From Saccharothrix sp. HUAS TT1 (lineage in GTDB: Bacteria > Actinomycetota > Actinomycetes > Mycobacteriales > Pseudonocardiaceae), in assembly GCF_040744945.1 (NCBI RefSeq), contig NZ_CP160453.1, positions 4,960,001 to 5,024,000 of the forward strand: a DNA stretch of 64,000 nucleotides, given 5' to 3'. How positions within the stretch are numbered: the first letter of the stretch is position 1; every line of letters starts with the position of its first letter. Below are positions 1 to 8,470 of this stretch, in pieces. Below the pieces are notes generated by a model. That model saw only the letters and a list, made by a program, of their open reading frames with translations, did not search any database and had not been told where the DNA came from. The translations under genes were made by a program, and so were the position numbers.

Positions 1-13
1 GGGCGTTCGCAGG

Positions 14-325
14 TCAGGGACCATCGGAGGGGACGACTTCCACGGTGGTCAGCTCGGTCAGCCCGGAGACGGTGAGCACCGGTCGCAGCAGCGGACCGGT
101 CCGGACGCGGATGTCGTCGGCGTGGGCGAACAGGGAGTGCAGCGCGCTGCTGTCCAGGTAGCCCACCGCCGTCAGGTCGACCACCAGCGGGGCGCCCGCG
201 GCGACGCCTTCGGCCACCGCCGCGGCGAACACGTCGTTGTTGCTCATGTCGATCTCGCCGACGACCTTGAGCACGCGGGTGCCGTCGGGCAGGGCGGCGG
301 TGGTGATGTCCAGCGCAGTGGTCAC
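14..325 (-). CDS. STAS-domain anti-sigma factor antagonist
   Basis: A 103-residue single STAS domain. The core contains the pattern V-D-L-T-A-V-G-Y-L-D-S-S-A-L, and the second Ser lies where SpoIIAA/RsbV-type antagonists are phosphorylated by their kinase. In this family the unphosphorylated form binds an RsbW/SpoIIAB-type anti-sigma kinase and releases a sigma factor. The GTG start at 325 overlaps the TGA of the upstream phosphatase/kinase gene by four bases (GTGA), so the two are translationally coupled. The partner phosphatase is probably the SpoIIE domain of that neighbour. The specific sigma factor cannot be told from this window. Confidence 0.88.
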   Translation of the reverse strand: MTTALDITTAALPDGTRVLKVVGEIDMSNNDVFAAAVAEGVAAGAPLVVDLTAVGYLDSSALHSLFAHADDIRVRTGPLLRPVLTVSGLTELTTVEVVPSDGP

Positions 326-3300
326 GGGGCGATCCTCGCGTGCATCTCGATGGTGGTGCCAGTGGGGCCGGGCGACACGGTGACGACGTCGACCAGGCCG
401 TGCATCAGGCGCAGGCCGTGGCCCCGGCTCCGGTCGGCGGGGGGAGAGGGTTCCCGCCACGCGCCGGTGTCGGTCACGACCACGCGCACCTGGCCGGGGA
501 GGGCGATCGCCCGCAGGCGGACCGAGCGGTCGGGGTGGTCGCGGTGGCCGTGCTCGACGGCGTTGGTGCACGCCTCCCCGGCGGCGACCAGGATGTCGAA
601 CCGCTGCTGGGCGGTGATGTCGCAGCCGTCCAACCAGGCCCGCAGGGTCGCCCGCGCCGGCGCCAGCTCGGTCGACGTCGCGGGGAAGGCGACGTCCAGC
701 GGCGCGGGGTGGCGGTAGACCAGCAGGGCGACGTCGTCCTCGTAGCCGTTCGCGGGTGTCAGGTCGGCCATGACGCGGCTGGCCAGGTCGTCCACCGGGA
801 CGTCCCGGGCCTCCTGCACGGCGGCGGAGGCGGCTTCGATGCCGTCGGTGAGGGAGCGGCGGCGGCGTTCGACCAGGCCGTCGGTGTAGAGCAGCAGCGT
901 GGCGCGGGCGGGCACCGAGACGGTCACCTCGGGGCGCTCCCGGCCGGGGCGCACGGCCAGCGGGAGGCCGCGGCCCTGGTCGAGCAGTTCGGTGGCGCCG
1001 TCCGCGGTGACCAGGATGCCGGGCGGGTGCCCGGCGCTGGAGTAGACGAGGTCCCCGGTGGCGGTGTCGAGGACCGCGCAGAACACGGTGGTGCACATCG
1101 CGCCGGGCAGGGTGGCGGCGAACCGGTCCAGGGCGGTGAGCGTGCGGCCGGGGCTGAGCTCCTGGAGCAGCAGCGCCCGGCAGGCGCTGCGCAGCTGGCC
1201 CATGACGGTGGCGGCCTCCAGGCCGTGGCCGACGCAGTCGCCGACCACGATGGCGGTGCGCCCGTCGGGCAGCGCGAAGGTGTCGTACCAGTCCCCGCCG
1301 ACCTTCAGCGGCCTGCTCGCGGGTTCGTAGCGCACGGCGAAGCCGTCGGGCAGCCGGGCCGGGCCCAGGATGGCGCGCTGCAGGGCGAGCGCGGTCTCGC
1401 GCTGCTGGTCGATCTGGTGCATCCGGTGCAGGCCCTGCCCGAGGTGCCCGGCCAGCAGGGCCAGCAGGGTCTGGTCCTCGTCGGACGGCGTGCGCCTGCC
1501 CTCCAGCTCGATGCGCACCACGAGCACGCCCAGCGGGTGCTCCAGCGTCACCGACACCACCCCGGACCGCTGCGTGACGGGCGTCAACAACGGTCCGGCG
1601 CGCAGCGCTCCTAGCGATTCCCGCGTCGCCGACGACAACTCGGCCCAGGTGATCGCACCACCCACGGACACCACGTCGGGGTCGCCGCTCGGGCCGAACA
1701 GCACCGCGAGGACGCGGCGGGCCTCCCACAGCTCCTTCAGCTCGACCAGCACCCCCCGCAGCGCGTCGGAGGTGTCCTCGGCGCGGGAGAGCCGCAGGTT
1801 CACCGCGGCCAGCGCGGTGCTGCGCTGCACGGCGTAGTGCTCGGCGGTGATGTCGCGGATCGTGCCGACGGTCACGTGCCGCCCGCTGTCGGGGTCGGTC
1901 ACCCGGTTGAACGACGCCGCCACCCACAGCCGACGACCGTCGCGGTGGGTCACGGGCAGGGTTTCGGCGCCGGAGCCGTGCTCCCTGAGGCGGTCGAACG
2001 CTTCACCGGCGCGGCGGTGCGCCTCGGGGTCGGCGTGCTCGTCGGGCCACCACGGGTGGCGCGGGGCGTAAGGCAGCCCCTCGGGGCCGTAGCCGAGCAG
2101 CTGGGTGAACGTGGTGTTGACCTCGACCACGGCGCCCTGCTCGTCGGCGACGAAGAACCCCTCCTGGAGGGAGTCGATCAGCGCGGTGCGCCAGGCGGCG
2201 TGGTGGTTGCGCAGGCGGGCCAGCTCGACGTTGGCCCGCACCCGGGCCAGCAGCTCGGCCGCGGAGAAGGGCTTGACCAGGTAGTCGTCGGCGCCCGCCT
2301 CCAACCCCTCGATGGACGCCTCCTGCCCGGCGCGGGCGGACAGCAGCAGCACGGGCACCCCCGCGGTGCGCGGGTCGGCGCGCAACGCGCCCAGCAGCTC
2401 CAACCCGTCGAGGTGGGGCATCATCACATCGCTGACCACCAGGTCCGGCGCCGCGCCGCGCACGGCCTCCAGCGCGGCCCGGCCGTCGTTCACGGTGGTC
2501 ACCTCGTAGTGGGGCGCCAGCAGCCGGCGCAGGTAGTCGCGCATGTCCGCGTTGTCGTCGGCGACCAGCACCCGACCCGACGCCTGCCGGCCACCGGTGG
2601 GCGTCGTCGTCGGCACCACGGCGAGCCCTTGTTCACCGCGCACGCCGGGCAGCCAGCGCATCGCCTCCTGCACGAACGGGTCGGCGGTGGAGCTGACCAC
2701 GTCCGCGCCGGCGGCCTCGGCCACCGAGTCGGCGGGCAGGTGGGCGTGGCCGAACGGCAGCCGGATGGTGAACGCGGTGCCAGCGCCCTCGGCGCTCTCG
2801 GCGGTGATCGTGCCGCCGTGCAGGCCCACCAGCTCCTGCACGAGCGCCAGCCCGATGCCGCTGCCCTCGTTCGAGCGCGACCGGGCGTTGTCGATGCGGT
2901 GGAACCGCTCGAACAACCGCGGCATCTCGTGCTCGGGCACGCCGGCGCCGGTGTCGGACACGGTGACCACGGCGTGGTCGCCGTCGCGCCGCACCGCGAC
3001 CCCGATCGCGCCGTCGAAGGTGAACTTCAGGGCGTTGCTGAGCAGGTTGAGGACGACCTTCTCCCACATCGACCGGTCCAGGCGCACCGGTTCGCCCAGC
3101 GGCGGGCAGTCCACCCGGAACGCGAGCCCGGCGCGTTCGACGGCCGAGCGGAACACGCTGGCCAGCTCGGCGGTGAACGCGGCCAGGTCCACCGGCTCGT
3201 ACCGGGCCTGCACCCGGCCCGCCTCGATGCGCGAGAAGTCCAGCAGCGTGTTGACCAGCTTGCCCAGCCGCAGGCCGTTGCGGTGCACTGACTCCAGCTC

Positions 3301-4452
3301 CTCGCGCACCGGGTCGTCGTCCGCGAACCGGTCCCGCAGCTCCTGCACCGGCCCCATGATCAACGTCAGCGGCGTGCGGAACTCGTGGCTGATGTTGGAG
3401 AAGAACGCCGTCTTGGCGCGGTCCAGCTCGGCCAGCTCCTCGGCCCGCCGCTGCTGGGCCTGGTAGCTGCGGGCGGAGGCGATGCCCGCCGCCACGTGCC
3501 CGGCGACCAGCTCGACGAAACCGCGGTAGCCCTCGTCCAGCGGCCGGTAGCGGTTCAGCCCCGCCACCAGGAAGCCGTACGGCGCACCGCCCTGCTGCTG
3601 CAGCGGCACCACCAGCGCCTGGGTCGGGGCCTGCGACCAGCCACCGACCGGCAGCCCGGCGAAGACGGGGCCGTCGAGGTCCACCAGCACCGGCTCACCG
3701 CCCGCCAGCCGGTCGGCGGGCCATGCGCCGGGCGGGCCGCCCGCCGGCAGCTCCGCCTGGGCGGCCGGGTGGTCGGCGCCGACGCCCGTCGCCCCGGCCA
3801 GCCGGGCGGTGCCGTCGTCCTGGAACAGGTAGAGCAGGCTGAAGGGCAGGTCGTGCGGGTTGCGGTCGAGCTGGCGGCAGGAGAAGGCCAGCGTCTCCTG
3901 CTCGGTGCGCACCACGCTGGGGTCCGAGCCGAGGTCGCGCAGCGTCGCCATGCGGCGTTCGCCGATGACGCCCTCGGTGACCTCGCTGACCACGCTCAGC
4001 ATGCCGACCACGGCGCCGTCGTCGTCGCGCAGCGGGCTGTAGGAGAAGGTGTGGTAGGTCTCCTCGGTGTAGCCGGAGCGCTCCAGGAACAGCAGCAGCG
4101 CTTCGTCCCAGGTCGCCTCGCCGGTGGCCAGCACGGTGTCGATCCGGGGGCCGATGTCGTGCCAGATCTCCGCCCAGACCTCGTCGGCCGGGCGGCCCAG
4201 CGCCCACGGGTACTTGCGGCCCAGCGTGTCGCGCCGGTAGGCGTCGTTGCAGAAGAAGGTCAGGTCGGGTCCCCAGGCCATCCACATGGAGAACCGCGAG
4301 GACAGCAGGATGCTCACCGCGGTCTGGAGGCTCTGCGGCCACTCCGCCCGAGGGCCGAGCGGGGTCGCCTCCCAGTCCACCGCGGCGAGGTTCCGCCCGA
4401 CTTCGCCGTCCACGGCGAACACGTCGACCCAGTTCCCGCCGGAGCCCGCCAC
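322..4452 (-). CDS. Hybrid sensor histidine kinase / response regulator / SpoIIE phosphatase / RsbW-like ATPase
   Basis: A 1376-residue cytoplasmic signalling protein with no obvious membrane segment. Approximate order: N-terminal PAS (20-150), GAF (165-330), HisKA with N-I-S-H-E-F-R-T-P (His near 353), HATPase_c with N-L-L-S-N-A-L-K-F and a G-I-G-L-A-L box, receiver domain (A-D-D-N-A-D-M and D-V-M-M-P phosphoacceptor), second PAS, second GAF, a PP2C/SpoIIE phosphatase (G-G-D-W-Y-D and G-D-C-V-G-H-G) and a C-terminal RsbW-type HATPase (G-E-A-C-T-N-A-V-E-H). It joins two-component phosphorelay to partner switching in one chain. The GTG start follows a GAGGGG ribosome site. The gene is coupled to the downstream STAS antagonist. 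The stimulus is unknown; the GAF and PAS domains suggest small ligands or redox. Confidence 0.92.
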   Translation of the reverse strand: MAGSGGNWVDVFAVDGEVGRNLAAVDWEATPLGPRAEWPQSLQTAVSILLSSRFSMWMAWGPDLTFFCNDAYRRDTLGRKYPWALGRPADEVWAEIWHDIGPRIDTVLATGEATWDEALLLFLERSGYTEETYHTFSYSPLRDDDGAVVGMLSVVSEVTEGVIGERRMATLRDLGSDPSVVRTEQETLAFSCRQLDRNPHDLPFSLLYLFQDDGTARLAGATGVGADHPAAQAELPAGGPPGAWPADRLAGGEPVLVDLDGPVFAGLPVGGWSQAPTQALVVPLQQQGGAPYGFLVAGLNRYRPLDEGYRGFVELVAGHVAAGIASARSYQAQQRRAEELAELDRAKTAFFSNISHEFRTPLTLIMGPVQELRDRFADDDPVREELESVHRNGLRLGKLVNTLLDFSRIEAGRVQARYEPVDLAAFTAELASVFRSAVERAGLAFRVDCPPLGEPVRLDRSMWEKVVLNLLSNALKFTFDGAIGVAVRRDGDHAVVTVSDTGAGVPEHEMPRLFERFHRIDNARSRSNEGSGIGLALVQELVGLHGGTITAESAEGAGTAFTIRLPFGHAHLPADSVAEAAGADVVSSTADPFVQEAMRWLPGVRGEQGLAVVPTTTPTGGRQASGRVLVADDNADMRDYLRRLLAPHYEVTTVNDGRAALEAVRGAAPDLVVSDVMMPHLDGLELLGALRADPRTAGVPVLLLSARAGQEASIEGLEAGADDYLVKPFSAAELLARVRANVELARLRNHHAAWRTALIDSLQEGFFVADEQGAVVEVNTTFTQLLGYGPEGLPYAPRHPWWPDEHADPEAHRRAGEAFDRLREHGSGAETLPVTHRDGRRLWVAASFNRVTDPDSGRHVTVGTIRDITAEHYAVQRSTALAAVNLRLSRAEDTSDALRGVLVELKELWEARRVLAVLFGPSGDPDVVSVGGAITWAELSSATRESLGALRAGPLLTPVTQRSGVVSVTLEHPLGVLVVRIELEGRRTPSDEDQTLLALLAGHLGQGLHRMHQIDQQRETALALQRAILGPARLPDGFAVRYEPASRPLKVGGDWYDTFALPDGRTAIVVGDCVGHGLEAATVMGQLRSACRALLLQELSPGRTLTALDRFAATLPGAMCTTVFCAVLDTATGDLVYSSAGHPPGILVTADGATELLDQGRGLPLAVRPGRERPEVTVSVPARATLLLYTDGLVERRRRSLTDGIEAASAAVQEARDVPVDDLASRVMADLTPANGYEDDVALLVYRHPAPLDVAFPATSTELAPARATLRAWLDGCDITAQQRFDILVAAGEACTNAVEHGHRDHPDRSVRLRAIALPGQVRVVVTDTGAWREPSPPADRSRGHGLRLMHGLVDVVTVSPGPTGTTIEMHARIAP

Positions 4453-4922
4453 CCGACACCCCTCACCGATGGCGGCCGCGGTGGAACGACACCACCAGGA
4501 CCGCGACCAACCAGCACCGCCCTTCCGCCGGCACCCGTGCCGGCGGAAGGAGAGGATAAGTCACGGCCACGACACTGCCCCCCGACAGGTGGCCCAGCCC
4601 GGCCGGAGGCGGCCTCGCCGAGCCCCGCCCATGTCACGGTCGAGCCCGCTCTCACGCAGGAAATCTCCACGCGTGCATGTCGTGATCGCATGACCGGGCA
4701 GCGCGGCAGCGGCATTGATGCGAAAGTGTGGTCGTGCGGGGGAGCGTTTACTTGATCTCCGGAAGTCGCTAGCGTCTGCTGCGTGCCGCGGAACGATTCG
4801 CGGGCGCTGAAGCGAATCGCGGCATTTCCGGTTCCGCCTATTCCGCGAAGTCCACGTGGTCCGGTTATCCGTTGGCGGCGGTCCGTGGCGGCGGTGAAAA
4901 CGTCATCACGACGAGGGGCGAC
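4453..4922. other. Intergenic region between divergent genes
   Basis: About 470 bases without a gene separate the hybrid kinase from the next plus-strand gene. It contains a strong 14-bp-arm palindrome (4521-4550), described separately, and the presumed promoters of both genes. I see no RNA gene and no convincing small ORF. Confidence 0.5.
4521..4550. repeat. 30-bp near-perfect palindrome upstream of the hybrid kinase
   Basis: Arms 4521-4534 and 4537-4550 are exact reverse complements, with only two central bases between them. It lies about 70 bp upstream of the kinase start codon. It could be an operator or a hairpin in the kinase leader. It has no T-run, and no gene ends here, so a terminator role is less likely. 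Confidence 0.5.
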
Positions 4923-5417
4923 ATGCTGAAGAAAGCACTGCGAATGATGCTGGCCGCCGCGTGCGCGGTGGCGGCCACGATCACGTTGGGTTCCGGTGCG
5001 GCGAACGCCGCGGACGAGGCGGGTCGTCCCGTGCCGGCGGTGGTCGACGTCGGCGTCCAGGCGTCCCCGAAGTGCTCCGGCACGTCGTCCTACGGGCCCA
5101 TCCGCTACCAGGTGTGCGTCCGGTACAACTGCGACAGCGATTCCTGCTTCCACCGCGGCTACCTCGGCGTCATCAACACCGCGACGAGCGCCCGCACGGT
5201 CACCTGGGACCTGGACTGGAGCAGGATCGGCCTGCCCTGGTACGACGACGACAGCGGCGCCGTGGCGCTGGCCGCCGGCGAGCAGCGGACGATTTTCTCG
5301 GACTTCACCGTCGAAACCCTGTTGTGCGGTTTCACCGGTCAGCGGAAGTTGACCGTCGCGTACAGCTCGGGCACCAGCGCGCCCATCACGGTGGAAGACT
5401 TCATGGCCTGCGCGTGA
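4923..5417 (+). CDS. Small secreted protein, unknown function
   Basis: 164 residues. The N-terminus M-L-K-K-A-L-R-M-M followed by an Ala-rich hydrophobic stretch ending A-N-A-A-D is a clear Sec signal peptide. The mature part has six cysteines, suggesting disulphides outside the cell, and several Tyr and Trp residues. The ATG at 4923 was chosen because GAGGGG lies just upstream and the signal peptide begins there; the reading frame is open further upstream but without signal character. I do not recognise a domain. It stands alone in front of another secreted-protein gene. Confidence 0.7.
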   Translation: MLKKALRMMLAAACAVAATITLGSGAANAADEAGRPVPAVVDVGVQASPKCSGTSSYGPIRYQVCVRYNCDSDSCFHRGYLGVINTATSARTVTWDLDWSRIGLPWYDDDSGAVALAAGEQRTIFSDFTVETLLCGFTGQRKLTVAYSSGTSAPITVEDFMACA

Positions 5418-5554
5418 GGGCGCGTCTTCGGATCGGCGCGGTCCTCGACGCCGGGCGTGCCCCCGCCTCACTGCGTCTGAATGGTTCACCCGGGTAGGGG
5501 TTGGTTTGCGGGACACTGTGCGTGGGCGAGTGAAAAACGGAGAGGACGCAAAAC

Positions 5555-6454
5555 TTGCGCGCACAGTGGAAACCGCACCGCGTCACCGCTTTGTCCCTGG
5601 CCTCGGTCCTGGTGGCCGCCGGGGCGCTGGTGGGAGTCGCGAGCCCGGCGTCGGCGGGCACGACCGCGGTGCGGATGGACTACACCTGCACGACCTCCCT
5701 CGGGCCCGGTGCCCGGATGACGGTGTGGGTCGTCGGCGGCCTGCCGGACGCCGGCTACGGCTCCGGTCAGCACACCGTCGCCAGCCACGAACCCGCCTTC
5801 ATCGACGTGGACCTGGACCTGCGCGAGCTGCGCCCGGTCCTGACCTTCGCCAGCGGGGTGCGACTGGACGGCGACAGCACCGCGACGCTCGACGCGAGGA
5901 TCATCGGCCCGGACGGGACTCGGACCGCCCAGGCGGCGTTCACCCTCGCGCCCACGTGGCTGACGACCACCGAGCGGACCGCCGTGCGGGCCGCGGGCGC
6001 CTTCCCGGTGCAGCGCCTGAGCACACCGGGCTACTACGACCTGCGCGTCGACGACCTGGCGCTGACGCTGCGCCCCGAGCGCGCCGACGGCACGCCCCTC
6101 GGCACGGTCACCGCGTCCTGCTCGCACGACCCGGCGCAGGACGACCTGCTGGGCACCGTGTGGTCGCAGGGCGTCATCTCCGAGCGGCCACTGCGGCCGA
6201 GCGGGCTGCGGGTGGTCGAGACGACCCCGACGTCCGTGACGCTGGCCTGGGAAGCCTCCCCCTGGTGGAACGCGACGCTGGGCTACGACGTGTACCTGGA
6301 CGGCGGGCACACGGGCCTGGTCACCGAGAAGCAGGTGACGCTGACCGGGCTGACGCCGGACAAGCAGCACCGGGCGAAGGTCTCCACCAGGGACGTCCAG
6401 GGCCTCCGGTCGACCCTGAGCCAGGGCCTGATCTTCACCCTCCCGCGGGCCTGA
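5555..6454 (+). CDS. Secreted protein with C-terminal fibronectin type III domain
   Basis: 299 residues with a TTG start at 5555 behind GGAGAGGA. A signal peptide ends near residue 34 (A-S-P-A-S-A-G). The mature N-terminal part, about residues 35-195, is a beta-rich domain resembling actinobacterial extracellular proteins annotated DUF6801-like (tentative). Residues about 205-299 form a fibronectin type III module (P-S-G-L-R-V, T-S-V-T-L-A-W, Y-D-V-Y, L-T-G-L-T-P). The start of this gene is closely similar in DNA sequence to a remnant at 20942-21009, so the family was once present twice in the window. Its function is unknown; cell-surface or carbohydrate-associated roles are usual for FnIII proteins of this kind. 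Confidence 0.72.
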   Translation: MRAQWKPHRVTALSLASVLVAAGALVGVASPASAGTTAVRMDYTCTTSLGPGARMTVWVVGGLPDAGYGSGQHTVASHEPAFIDVDLDLRELRPVLTFASGVRLDGDSTATLDARIIGPDGTRTAQAAFTLAPTWLTTTERTAVRAAGAFPVQRLSTPGYYDLRVDDLALTLRPERADGTPLGTVTASCSHDPAQDDLLGTVWSQGVISERPLRPSGLRVVETTPTSVTLAWEASPWWNATLGYDVYLDGGHTGLVTEKQVTLTGLTPDKQHRAKVSTRDVQGLRSTLSQGLIFTLPRA

Positions 6455-6470
6455 CCCGCGCGATCCCCGT

Positions 6471-6502
6471 CACCGGGGTCCGCCGCTCGTCGGACCCCGG
6501 TG
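6471..6502. terminator. Bidirectional hairpin terminator between convergent genes
   Basis: Perfect 12-bp inverted repeat (6471-6482 and 6491-6502) with an 8-base loop. It sits just after the stop of the FnIII gene and before the stop of the oppositely oriented M23 gene. There is no T-run, as is common in high-GC actinomycetes. Confidence 0.65.
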
Positions 6503-6561
6503 GCAGGCCGGGCGAGGGCCGCGACCCGTGAGCGCGGGACGGGTCGGGCCCCGGGGATCGC

Positions 6562-7401
6562 TCAGTCGTACTTGTCCTGGTTGAGGAAACGGGCGAAGCC
6601 GCGCCACGAGGCGGGGCCCATCACGCCGTCGGCCGGGCCGGTGTAGCCCCACCGCGCGGCCAGCCGCTGCACGGCCGCCCACGTGTTCGGGCCGGGCACG
6701 CCGTCGATCGGACCCGTGTAGCCGTACCCGCGCATGGCGCGCTGCAGGGCCGCGTAGGTGTTCGCGCCGGGCGCGCCGTCGATCGGGCCGGTGTAGCCGT
6801 GCTCGATGCGCAGCCAGTTCTGCGCGCGCTTCCACATCAGCGGGCCGGGGACGCCGTCCTGCTCGGTGGTCGTCTTCGGCAGGCCTGTGCCGCTGCCCAG
6901 GTAGGTGAGCGGGTTGATGCGCGTGCCGCCCGGGGTGATCATGTGCCAGTGCACGTGCGGGCCGGTGGACGAGCCGGAGCCCGGCGCCCCCGCCGCGCCG
7001 CCGGACAGCCCGACGACGGCCCCCATGCCGACCCTCGTGCCGTTCGCGAGCAGGAACTGGGACAGGTGCATGTACTGGGTGCGGTAGCCGTTGTCGTGCT
7101 GGATGGTGACGGTGTGGCCGCCGGTGCCGTTGTACGGGGTGTTGGTCACCACACCGCCGCCCGCCGCGGGCAGCCGCGTGCCGACGGACACGCCGTAGTC
7201 GATGCCGCCGAGCGAGCCGCGGTTCAGGTGGTCCTGCCAGGTGCCGGTGATCCGGTAGCCGCTGAAGGGGTTGTAGAAGCCCGGCACAGCGGCGTCCGCC
7301 GACCCCGGCCGGACGCCGACCGCGGACACGACCCCGGACACGACCCCGGCCGCGGCCGCCCCGCGCAGCAGGGAGCGCCTGCTGATCCAGTCGTTGTTCA
7401 T
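6562..7401 (-). CDS. Tat-exported M23-fold peptidase-like protein with peptidoglycan-binding repeats
   Basis: 279 residues from the ATG at 7401. The N-terminus has a twin-arginine signal (S-R-R-S-L-L-R-G-A) and a hydrophobic run ending S-A-D-A-A. The middle is an M23/LytM-type domain: G-G-I-D-Y-G, Q-Y-M-H-L-S and G-P-H-V-H-W-H supply the Asp and HxH ligands. The His normally four residues before the Asp (H-x-G-x-D) is replaced by Leu, so zinc binding may be altered. The C-terminus has repeated peptidoglycan-binding-like units, each with G-Y-T-G-P-(I/A)-D-G-(V/A)-(P/M)-G. Such proteins hydrolyse or bind cell-wall peptides outside the membrane. Confidence 0.82.
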   Translation of the reverse strand: MNNDWISRRSLLRGAAAAGVVSGVVSAVGVRPGSADAAVPGFYNPFSGYRITGTWQDHLNRGSLGGIDYGVSVGTRLPAAGGGVVTNTPYNGTGGHTVTIQHDNGYRTQYMHLSQFLLANGTRVGMGAVVGLSGGAAGAPGSGSSTGPHVHWHMITPGGTRINPLTYLGSGTGLPKTTTEQDGVPGPLMWKRAQNWLRIEHGYTGPIDGAPGANTYAALQRAMRGYGYTGPIDGVPGPNTWAAVQRLAARWGYTGPADGVMGPASWRGFARFLNQDKYD

Positions 7402-7540
7402 CCACCGAACATAGGCACGCCGCGACGCCCGCACACCGCCCGCGACTGACGGCCATTCGGGTGGGGTGCGGGCTGATCGGCTAACGGCGGCCCGATCCCG
7501 GCGACGTCAGGGTGTGCCCGTTCGCGGAGGAGGCTCGCCC

Positions 7541-8053
7541 ATGAGGCTGTCACGACTGGTCGGCGGCGCGGCGGTGGTGCTGGTGGGCGCCCTGTCCGCC
7601 GCGCCGGCCCAGGCCGCGGCCGTGGAGCAGGTCTGCGTGGGCACCGAGGTCACCACCTTCGACCCGCCGCTGACCTTCACCGCGCGGGAGACCACGATCA
7701 CCGTCAGCGGCGTCTTCCCCTCGTGCACGAACGCGGGCGCGGTGACCGGGACCTACGCGGAGGTGTTCAGCCTGACCGCGTCCTGCCTGACGCTGTTCGA
7801 CGCCGGTCCGGCGCAGCGGACGTTCGACTGGGGCGGGACGGTGGCGCCCAGCGAGTTCCAGTACAACGCCGTCTCCAACGCGGCGGGCGCCGCCGTGGTC
7901 ACCACCAACACCGGGGTCATCACGTCCGGCGGGTTCGCCCCGGCCGGCGCGGTGCAGGTGGTCAGCCTGGTGACGCCGAACGCCCTCCAGTGCCTGACCG
8001 GCGGCGTGGCGAGCATGGCCGGACCGACCACGCTCACCATCCAGCACCTCTGA
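7541..8053 (+). CDS. Small secreted protein, unknown function
   Basis: 170 residues with an ATG start at 7541 behind GGAGGAGG. A signal peptide ends near A-Q-A-A-A at residue 24. The mature protein has four cysteines in evenly spread positions and is otherwise rich in Thr, Val and Ala, which suggests a small disulphide-bonded beta-sandwich. I do not recognise the family. The frame is open upstream to 7466, but that extension lacks signal-peptide character. Confidence 0.65.
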   Translation: MRLSRLVGGAAVVLVGALSAAPAQAAAVEQVCVGTEVTTFDPPLTFTARETTITVSGVFPSCTNAGAVTGTYAEVFSLTASCLTLFDAGPAQRTFDWGGTVAPSEFQYNAVSNAAGAAVVTTNTGVITSGGFAPAGAVQVVSLVTPNALQCLTGGVASMAGPTTLTIQHL

Positions 8054-8140
8054 GTCGCACCCGGGCCCGCCGAGCGCACGCCGCCGCCTCGCCCCGCTTC
8101 GCCCTGCCGCTGACCCGCCGCTGACTTGCCGCTGCCCTGT

Positions 8141-8193
8141 TGCCGGCCTGTCGCTGACCTGCCGTTGCCCCGTTGCCGGCCTGTCGCTGACCT
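8141..8193 (+). repeat. Two-copy 33-bp-period direct repeat
   Basis: Twenty identical bases occur at 8141-8160 and again at 8174-8193, inside a longer stretch of imperfect CTGCC/GCTGACC units from about 8100 to 8215. It is too short and irregular to be a CRISPR array. No function is evident. Confidence 0.6.
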
Positions 8194-8312
8194 GACGCTG
8201 CCCTGACCTGATCCCGCGTCGTCAACGATCATGTCGAAAGTTTTCGGCTCGGCGATCAGGCCGACGAAACCCGTGGGGATCGCGTAACGCCTCGGCCTGC
8301 AAAAACACACCG

Positions 8313-8358
8313 TTGACATCGGTGCAGCGAGTTGCCACGATCCCCGAAAAGGATTTCG
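8313..8358 (+). promoter_or_regulatory. Promoter with LacI-family operator for the GH127/transport operon
   Basis: TTGACA at 8313-8318 is followed after 17 bases by CACGAT (8336-8341). Two bases later an inverted repeat begins, with core CGAAA-N4-TTTCG at 8345-8358. The same layout recurs at 17862-17908, and the -10/operator part recurs in front of lacI at 16688-16710. The operator covers the expected transcription start, so the bound protein should repress. Confidence 0.6.
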
Positions 8359-8470
8359 AACGGCGTGATCCCGAAGGGCGGTGCCCGCCGGACCTCGCAG
8401 CCGCCGATCCCCGCAGCGCGCCCGGCCGCACGACACGCACGACCCTCGTCGCGAGAAAGGACGCTTCCCA

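Larger units (their letters stand above)
8054..8470. other. Intergenic region with 33-bp tandem repeat and LacI-type promoter
   Basis: About 417 bases without a gene. The left half is a low-complexity run dominated by CTGCC/CTGAC units, including the 33-bp-spaced repeat listed separately. The right half carries the promoter and operator in front of the first GH127 gene. A further motif, CGAAA-GT-TTTCG at 8235-8246, resembles the operator but has a two-base spacer. Confidence 0.5.

Noticed and set aside
8100..8215. Possible CRISPR array or satellite
   Set aside because: Only two clean copies with a 33-bp period and no distinct spacers; imperfect low-complexity units surround them.
8235..8246. 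CGAAA-GT-TTTCG as a fourth LacI operator
   Set aside because: The spacer is two bases instead of four and it is not next to a -10 element; kept only as a note.
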